The notes under the pieces were generated by a model that was not told where the DNA came from, did not search any database, and saw nothing but the letters and a program-made list of their open reading frames with translations. 27,207 bases of DNA, from NCBI GenBank assembly GCA_023458615.1, contig JAEWYV010000077.1, positions 1 to 27,207 of the forward strand, given 5' to 3'. Shown here in pieces: positions 22,931 through 27,207 of the stretch; position 1 is the first letter of the stretch, and each line of letters begins with the position of its first letter. The translations under genes and the position numbers were made by a program. This DNA comes from Bacillota bacterium (GTDB taxonomy: Bacteria; Bacillota; Clostridia; Christensenellales; CAG-138).

Positions 22931-23025
22931 GAGCACGGCGCGTCAGATGCATCGAATCAGCGCCGCAACAGTTTACTTACGGATATGGATCAAATCAGGT
23001 TTCGCTTGTTGTATGGAGGCTTCCG

Positions 23026-24318
23026 ATGGGTATAAAGCTAACAATCGTTGGCGCGGGCAGCACGTATTGTCCGGAGCTGATGCAGGGGTTTATTCGCCGC
23101 AAGGATATCCTGCAACTGGATGAACTCCGGTTAACGGATATAGACGAATCGCGCCTGCATATTGTTGGTGATTTTTGCGAGAGGCTCCTTCTGGAAAACG
23201 GCATGGAGCCGCGCATCATGCAAACTAGCGACCTCCCGCGTGCGTTGGACGGCGCGGACTATATCGTTACCCAGATTCGAGCGGGGCGGCTTGAAGCACG
23301 CATCCGGGATGAAAAGATCCCTTTGAACTTTGGTCTTATCGGTCAGGAAACAACCGGAATCGGCGGGTTTCTCAATGCACTTCGCACCATACCGCAAATG
23401 GCGCAAATTGCCGCCGCGGCGGAACAATATGCACCGAACGCCTGGATGGTGAACTTTAGCAATCCATCCGGCATTGTCACGGAATATTTGCTCAATCATA
23501 CGTCCATCAAGGCAGTCGGGCTTTGCAATCTGCCAATCGGCGCGCAGGAGCGCATCGCAAAGTTGCTCCATGTCCCCATGGAAGAGGTTCGTCTGGAGAC
23601 CGTCTCACTCAACCATTGCGGCGCGATCACCGGCGTTTATGTCGGCGGGGAGAATGTACTTCCGCGTCTGCTCGCGCCGGAATCGCTGGACGCCGCAGCG
23701 GCGGTGGAGCCTTGGGTTGCCTACTACCGCCCGATAATTGAGATGCTGGGTGCCATCCCCAACGACTATCTGCAATATTTTTTCTATCGCGAGCGAAAAC
23801 TCAACGAACTGAAGCAAGCACCGCTTACGCGCGGAGAAGCATGTGTCGATATCGAAACGCGCCTGCTCTCCTATTATGCGGATGAACGAAATCGTGTGAT
23901 TCCGCCGATGCTGGCGGAACGCGGCGGGCATCTTTATTCAGAGGCCGCGGTTGCGCTGATCGCTTCGCTTTCCGGCGCAATACCGGGGCATCATGTCGTG
24001 GACATTCAAAACAACGGGACACTGCCTTTCCTACCGGATCATAGCGTTATCGAGACCAGCTGCTTTGTTGCGCGCGGCAGCATCACACACAATCCAATCA
24101 CAGTTCAACCCAATGAAGCGCTTGTTTCGCTTCTCGCCAGTGTAAAAGCATACGAAACGCTCGCGGTGCAGTCAGCGCTTTCGGGCGATCGCAGCACCGC
24201 GCTTCAGGCACTCTGCTGCAACCCCATCACCGCTGATTTGGACAAGGCGGCACCTTGCCTTGCGGAGATGCTAGAACAAAACCGCGCTTTGCTTCCTGCG
24301 TTCTTTCCACAATCCTGA
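23026..24318 (+). CDS. Family 4 glycoside hydrolase, 6-phospho-beta-glucosidase-like
   Basis: GH4 enzymes cleave 6-phospho-glycosides (or some unphosphorylated glycosides) by an NAD- and Mn-dependent redox-elimination route in the cytoplasm. The 430-residue protein has an N-terminal Rossmann motif VGAGSTYCPEL (8-18), the GQETTGIGGFLNALRTIP block (106-123), NFSNPSGIVTE (143-153), the metal ligands Cys167 in GLCNLP and His197 in LNHCG, and RGGHLYSEAAVALI carrying the likely Tyr base. GQETTG followed by GGF points to the phospho-beta-glucosidase branch rather than alpha-galactosidase. The usual LNHLGW is LNHCGA here, so the substrate may differ. GGAGG lies 7 nt before the ATG. A sugar kinase follows 210 nt downstream; no PTS or other transporter is present in the window. 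Confidence 0.93.
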   Translation: MGIKLTIVGAGSTYCPELMQGFIRRKDILQLDELRLTDIDESRLHIVGDFCERLLLENGMEPRIMQTSDLPRALDGADYIVTQIRAGRLEARIRDEKIPLNFGLIGQETTGIGGFLNALRTIPQMAQIAAAAEQYAPNAWMVNFSNPSGIVTEYLLNHTSIKAVGLCNLPIGAQERIAKLLHVPMEEVRLETVSLNHCGAITGVYVGGENVLPRLLAPESLDAAAAVEPWVAYYRPIIEMLGAIPNDYLQYFFYRERKLNELKQAPLTRGEACVDIETRLLSYYADERNRVIPPMLAERGGHLYSEAAVALIASLSGAIPGHHVVDIQNNGTLPFLPDHSVIETSCFVARGSITHNPITVQPNEALVSLLASVKAYETLAVQSALSGDRSTALQALCCNPITADLDKAAPCLAEMLEQNRALLPAFFPQS

Positions 24319-24528
24319 TTTCTCTGTTCCTATCGTTTGTAAACGCCTGCACAAGGTGTCATTGCATATACCATTCTATAAAAAGACACTGCCTATTCGG
24401 TAGCGCTTGCAATAAATACAGTTTTACCCTGCTTCAAACACGTGTCAGACGCGTCATCCGTTTTTTTCGCCAACCATCGGAACTGATTTGTGTTGCCCCA
24501 AAATCGTGCAGGATAAGGAATTCGAGCT

Positions 24529-25467
24529 ATGGAACAAAATCGCTGCTATCTGGCCGTGGACGGCGGAAATTCTAAAACGGAATACCGGCTTTTAGATGCC
24601 GGGGGCATAGTGATCGCCGCAAAGCGTGGCGGCGCGAGCAATCATGAAACGCTGCCCGGCGGAATGGACGGCGCAGGCGATGTTCTGATTGGCGAAATCG
24701 AAGATTTGCTTGAATCTCAAGGCTATCGTTTGGATCAGGTTGCGGACGCAGTGCTTGGCCTTGCCGGCGCAGATTATGAGGAAGAGACCAACGCCCTGCG
24801 ACAGGTTTTACAGGAACGCGGACTCAAGAATTGCTTTATTTGCAACGATGGTTACCTCGGCGTCATGGCCGGGATCGAAAACGGCGTAGGCGTGTGTTAT
24901 TCGGCAGGCTCCGGCGTTACCTGCTGCGGCATGAACGCGGAGGGAAAAAGTGCACAGTTTGGCGGCATCGGCGTACTCTGCGGCGATGTTGGCGGTGGGT
25001 TTGATATCGCTGCGTTTGTCTACCGCTGTGTTTACCAGCACCTGTTCTTTGCAAAGCCGTATACCACACTGAAAGATGCGTATTATACCTTATTCGATGT
25101 AAAGACGCCGGAGGCATTCCGCGCTTCTGCCGCGCTGATTCAAAACGAGGCGGCAGCGCGGCAATTGATCGGCTTGTTTTTCACCGCAGTTGAAACCGGG
25201 GATGAGCTTGCCCTGCGCTATGCGGCACGCGCGGCATCCCACGCAGCGGATTGTATCATTGCGACTGCGGACGCGCTCCAGCTCAAAGTGCCGATCTATG
25301 TTGCGCTCTCCGGCTCCATTATGACCTCGGTTGCTCCGCCGGCCTATCGCCGCATGATCGAATACGAGTTGTTCCGCCGCAAGGGGAAAAACTTCATTAT
25401 ACGTGTCAATGACCGTCAACCGGTAGAAGGTGCCGTGCGATGGGTGCGTCTGCGCTATTCGCTCTAA
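24529..25467 (+). CDS. BadF/GlcNAc-kinase-like sugar kinase
   Basis: This 312-residue ASKHA-fold protein has the phosphate-1 motif LAVDGGNSKTEYRLLD (8-23), ADAVLGLAGADYEEE (the connecting region), the phosphate-2 region FICNDGYLGVMAGIENGVGVCYSAGSGVTCCG, and GGIGVLCGDVGGGFDIAA. These match the BadF/BadG/BcrA ATPase family, whose characterised members include N-acetylglucosamine kinases. The substrate is probably an amino sugar or glucose-type sugar, but that is inference. An AAGGA site lies before the ATG at 24529. The 210-nt gap after GH4 has no strong terminator or promoter, so co-transcription is plausible, and together they could process an imported disaccharide. A strong hairpin follows the stop. 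Confidence 0.87.
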   Translation: MEQNRCYLAVDGGNSKTEYRLLDAGGIVIAAKRGGASNHETLPGGMDGAGDVLIGEIEDLLESQGYRLDQVADAVLGLAGADYEEETNALRQVLQERGLKNCFICNDGYLGVMAGIENGVGVCYSAGSGVTCCGMNAEGKSAQFGGIGVLCGDVGGGFDIAAFVYRCVYQHLFFAKPYTTLKDAYYTLFDVKTPEAFRASAALIQNEAAARQLIGLFFTAVETGDELALRYAARAASHAADCIIATADALQLKVPIYVALSGSIMTSVAPPAYRRMIEYELFRRKGKNFIIRVNDRQPVEGAVRWVRLRYSL

Positions 25468-25498
25468 GCGTTTTTTCCCAATTTAAAATCCATAGAAC

Positions 25499-25522
25499 AA
25501 GGCCGCCTGAAAAGGCGGCCTT
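25499..25522. terminator. Bidirectional terminator between the kinase and GNAT genes
   Basis: AAGGCCGCC (25499-25507) and GGCGGCCTT (25514-25522) form a 9-bp stem with a 6-nt loop between two convergent genes. T runs are short on both sides. A second hairpin, ACTAGC / GCTAGT (25529-25534 / 25541-25546), lies next to it. Confidence 0.75.
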
Positions 25523-25565
25523 TGGCAACTAGCCTCGATGCTAGTGCTATGCTTTTGCCGGAACC

Positions 25566-26111
25566 TTATGTATGGTTCCCTTTCTCATATTCCGCCCGTG
25601 TGATCGAAAACGCGTAGTGCGGCATATCCATGTCGTAATTGTGTTTGACAAAGCGCCCGCGCACCAACATACCGTTTCGAATTGCGACGTTTATGGAAGC
25701 AAGATTATTCTCGCGAATGATGGAAAACACCTCGCTGGCATCTAGCGTTTCAAACGCATATTGCTTGCAGGCGCGCGCGGCTTCGATGGCATACCCCTGT
25801 TTCCAATGTGCGCGTTGAAAGAGATAGCCGATCTCCAGCACCTGCCGACCCTCATATTGCTGTAAGCTCAAGCCGCATTGTCCGATCATCGCCCCGTTTG
25901 TGCGTAATACAACCGCCCAAATCCCAAATCCGTTTTCTCGGTATCGTTCGATTTGACGATCCAGCCACGTCTGCGTCTCCGCGTCGCTAAACGCATGCTC
26001 ATAGGCAAACATGGCCTTTTCATCCTGCAAAATCTGCGCAAGCGCACAATAATCCTCCTGCGTCAACCTGCGGAGCATCAACCGCTCTGTGGTAATGATT
26101 GTACCCTCCAT
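25566..26111 (-). CDS. GNAT-family N-acetyltransferase, RimJ/RimL type
   Basis: The 181-residue protein begins IITTERLMLRRLTQEDY, the usual RimJ/RimL-type start, and has the acetyl-CoA-binding segment FQRAHWKQGYAIEAARACKQYAFETL (about 93-118), with the Q/R-x-x-G-x-A loop. NLASINVAIRNGM (about 135-147) is the conserved helix near the active site. Such enzymes acetylate N-terminal amines of ribosomal proteins or small molecules; the substrate here is unknown. GGAGAGCGGAAC precedes the ATG at 26111. It is divergent from the P-loop kinase gene, with about 85 nt between starts, and convergent with the sugar kinase gene. Confidence 0.9.
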   Translation of the reverse strand: MEGTIITTERLMLRRLTQEDYCALAQILQDEKAMFAYEHAFSDAETQTWLDRQIERYRENGFGIWAVVLRTNGAMIGQCGLSLQQYEGRQVLEIGYLFQRAHWKQGYAIEAARACKQYAFETLDASEVFSIIRENNLASINVAIRNGMLVRGRFVKHNYDMDMPHYAFSITRAEYEKGNHT

Positions 26112-26130
26112 GTTCCGCTCTCCTTTGATA

Positions 26131-26139
26131 TGCTATAAT
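26131..26139 (+). promoter_or_regulatory. Extended -10 promoter for the P-loop kinase gene
   Basis: TGCTATAAT is a perfect extended -10 element. No convincing -35 is present, which is usual for extended -10 promoters. It lies about 60 nt upstream of the chosen start at 26199. Confidence 0.65.
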
Positions 26140-26198
26140 AGCTGTGTTTTGTGATGTGCGCGCCAGAGTATAGAACATCGCGCACCGGAAGGATTTTC

Positions 26199-26813
26199 AT
26201 GCCTCAAACGAATCAAAATCAGCCCGTAATGAAGTCCAATCAGGCGGATGAAGCAATGATCTTGCGCGTGCAAGCGCTCTTACAAACGCAGGCGCGCGTG
26301 CTGCTCGCCATAGACGGCAACTGCTGCGCTGGCAAAACCACGACCGCCGCCAGACTTGGCAAACTGCTCAACGCGAACGTGTTTCATCTGGACGATTACT
26401 TTCTGCAACCCAATATGCGCACGCCGGAGCGTCTGCGTCAGCCCGGCGGAAACGTGGATGCCGAGCGGTTTTTGTCCGAAGTGCTCCTGCCCGTCTCACG
26501 CGGAGAAACAGCCTATGTGCGCCGCTATGATTGTCATCAGGACGCGTTGCTTGCACCAGAGGCGTTTCCCCCACGCCCTGTCTCCATCATGGAGGGCGTA
26601 TACAGCATGCATCCGCTGCTTTCGGCTTACTATGATCTCCGCCTATTCTGCCGGATTGATCCCGCGCTGCAGCAGGAGCGCATCCTCACCCGCAATGGAG
26701 AAGAAATGCTTCCGATGTTTCTCAATCGTTGGATTCCGCTGGAAAACGCTTATTTCTCTGCCTATCCCATCGAGCAGAACTGCGACTTTATCATCGATTC
26801 CACACAGCAATAA
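26199..26813 (+). CDS. Uridine-kinase-like P-loop NTPase
   Basis: I choose the ATG at 26199 because GGAAGGATTTTC lies just upstream; earlier in-frame ATGs at 26151 and 26154 have no site and fall close to the promoter. The 204-residue protein has a Walker A motif LLAIDGNCCAGKTTTAARLG (Lys46), followed by VFHLDDYFLQPNMRTPERL, where the Asp-Asp-Tyr-Phe matches the substrate loop of uridine kinase/phosphoribulokinase-like proteins. A later PVSIMEGVYSMHPLL matches the second conserved block. The protein probably phosphorylates a nucleoside or small alcohol, but the true substrate is open. The tail, LENAYFSAYPIEQNCDFIIDS, is typical of these AAA-like kinases in Clostridia. A good terminator follows. 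Confidence 0.85.
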   Translation: MPQTNQNQPVMKSNQADEAMILRVQALLQTQARVLLAIDGNCCAGKTTTAARLGKLLNANVFHLDDYFLQPNMRTPERLRQPGGNVDAERFLSEVLLPVSRGETAYVRRYDCHQDALLAPEAFPPRPVSIMEGVYSMHPLLSAYYDLRLFCRIDPALQQERILTRNGEEMLPMFLNRWIPLENAYFSAYPIEQNCDFIIDSTQQ

Positions 26814-26826
26814 TAACAAGCGTGAA

Positions 26827-26854
26827 AAAACAGCGTCCGTCCGGGCGCTGTTTT
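26827..26854 (+). terminator. Intrinsic terminator after the P-loop kinase gene
   Basis: AAAACAGCG (26827-26835) and CGCTGTTTT (26846-26854) form the outer stem, extended inward by TCC/GGG with one wobble and a GTCC loop. GATTTTTATT follows on the plus strand. The outer A/T pairs would also give T runs on the minus strand, so it may serve the convergent gene as well. Confidence 0.85.
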
Positions 26855-26872
26855 GATTTTTATTGGAGCTGA

Positions 26873-27207
26873 TCAGCAGCAGTCCCCACCGCAGCAGCAA
26901 TTGAGGCACATCAGCGCGCTGCAAACATCGCAGCAAGCGGAGTTGTCCATGTTTCCGCCCGCGTTGCGCTGATAGGTACGCCCGGAGTTGTTGAGTGAGA
27001 GATAGGCGTTGCGATATTCCGCGTTATCCGGCTCCGCTTCATAGGCGCGGCTAATGCAGGAGAAGGCCTTTTCATACCAACCCTGTCGAAGATAGATCAC
27101 GCCATAGAGATAGTTCCACTCCGCGTTGTGTACGCTCACACCGTCGAGAATCTCCCGCGCGGCGTTGAGGTTGTTTTGATTGATGGAAGCGCGCGCCCGC
27201 GCAAACT
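26873..27207 (-). CDS. TPR protein with Cys-rich tail, probable J-domain protein, N-terminus beyond window
   Basis: The frame is open from the right edge to the TGA/TAA-type stop at 26873, so only about 110 C-terminal residues are visible. They begin FARARASINQNNLNAAREIL and contain two TPR-like helical units (NAAREILDGVSVHNAEWNYLYGVIYLRQ and WYEKAFSCISRAYEAEPDNAEYRNAYLSLN). The last 25 residues are Cys-rich: SACCDVCSALMCLNCCCGGDCC. Clostridial DnaJ-domain proteins commonly have this arrangement of J-domain, TPR and Cys-rich tail, so the missing N-terminus is probably a J-domain; that is inference. The tail could bind metal or a membrane surface. A GTG at 27139 is internal, not the true start. 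Confidence 0.75.
   Translation of the reverse strand, partial: FARARASINQNNLNAAREILDGVSVHNAEWNYLYGVIYLRQGWYEKAFSCISRAYEAEPDNAEYRNAYLSLNNSGRTYQRNAGGNMDNSACCDVCSALMCLNCCCGGDCC

Larger units (their letters stand above)
22230..23025. other. AT-rich intergenic region, about 800 nt
   Basis: This is the longest gene-free stretch. It is much more AT-rich than its neighbours and separates the divergent XRE-type gene and the GH4 gene. It holds the inverted repeat at 22265-22289, two similar copies of AAACCGCTTA[GA]ATA at 22333-22346 and 22434-22447, a third TTTAAACCG near 22782-22790, and an extended -10 element at 22922-22930. Short open frames here have unlikely composition and no ribosome binding sites, so I call no gene. 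Confidence 0.7.

Noticed and set aside
24401..24416. Catabolite-repression (cre)-like site between GH4 and the kinase gene
   Set aside because: Only one half fits the consensus; two key positions of the other half mismatch.

Overview
The window reads as part of a chromosome from a Gram-positive, Clostridia-like member of the Bacillota, probably an uncultured or gut-type lineage. The reasons are strong AGGAGG-type ribosome binding sites, the canonical S10-spc-alpha ribosomal gene order, a zinc-binding short (type Z) S14, an L14e-like KOW protein between map and infA, a CadC/CadA metal-efflux pair, and a J-domain/TPR-type protein with a Cys-rich tail. Base composition is moderately GC-rich in genes, with AT-rich intergenic stretches. 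No tRNA, rRNA, IS element, CRISPR array or prophage gene was seen.

Layout. Positions 1-1505 (minus) hold the N-terminal 501 residues of a lipoprotein built from repeated lamin-tail domains; it runs off the left edge. Positions 1683-17856 (all minus) are one compact ribosomal/translation gene block. In transcription order it is rpsJ-rplC-rplD-rplW-rplB-rpsS-rplV-rpsC-rplP-rpmC-rpsQ-rplN-rplX-rplE-rpsN-rpsH-rplF-rplR-rpsE-rpmD-rplO-secY-adk-map-(KOW protein)-infA-rpmJ-rpsM-rpsK-rpsD-rpoA-rplQ, ending in a strong hairpin. Upstream of rpsJ are two sigma-A-like promoters and a structured leader of about 240 nt. The str genes (rpsL, rpsG, fusA, tuf) that often precede rpsJ are absent from the window. 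Instead there is a metal-responsive arsR-cadA operon, a GntR/FCD regulator and an XRE-type regulator, all also on the minus strand.

After an AT-rich intergenic region of about 800 bp, two plus-strand genes form a small carbohydrate module: a family 4 glycosidase and a BadF/GlcNAc-kinase-like sugar kinase. Then come a minus-strand GNAT acetyltransferase, a divergent P-loop uridine-kinase-like protein, and at the right edge the C-terminal part of a TPR protein with a Cys-rich tail.

The most unusual feature is ribosomal protein L5 (rplE). It carries an N-terminal extension of about 108 residues made mostly of Ala, Lys and Glu (histone-H1/LEA-like low complexity), read from a GTG codon with a strong ribosome binding site. 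L17 also carries charged insertions, and the CadA ATPase has a Cys/His-rich N-terminus in place of a recognisable HMA domain. I did not see an obviously new defence or mobile system.
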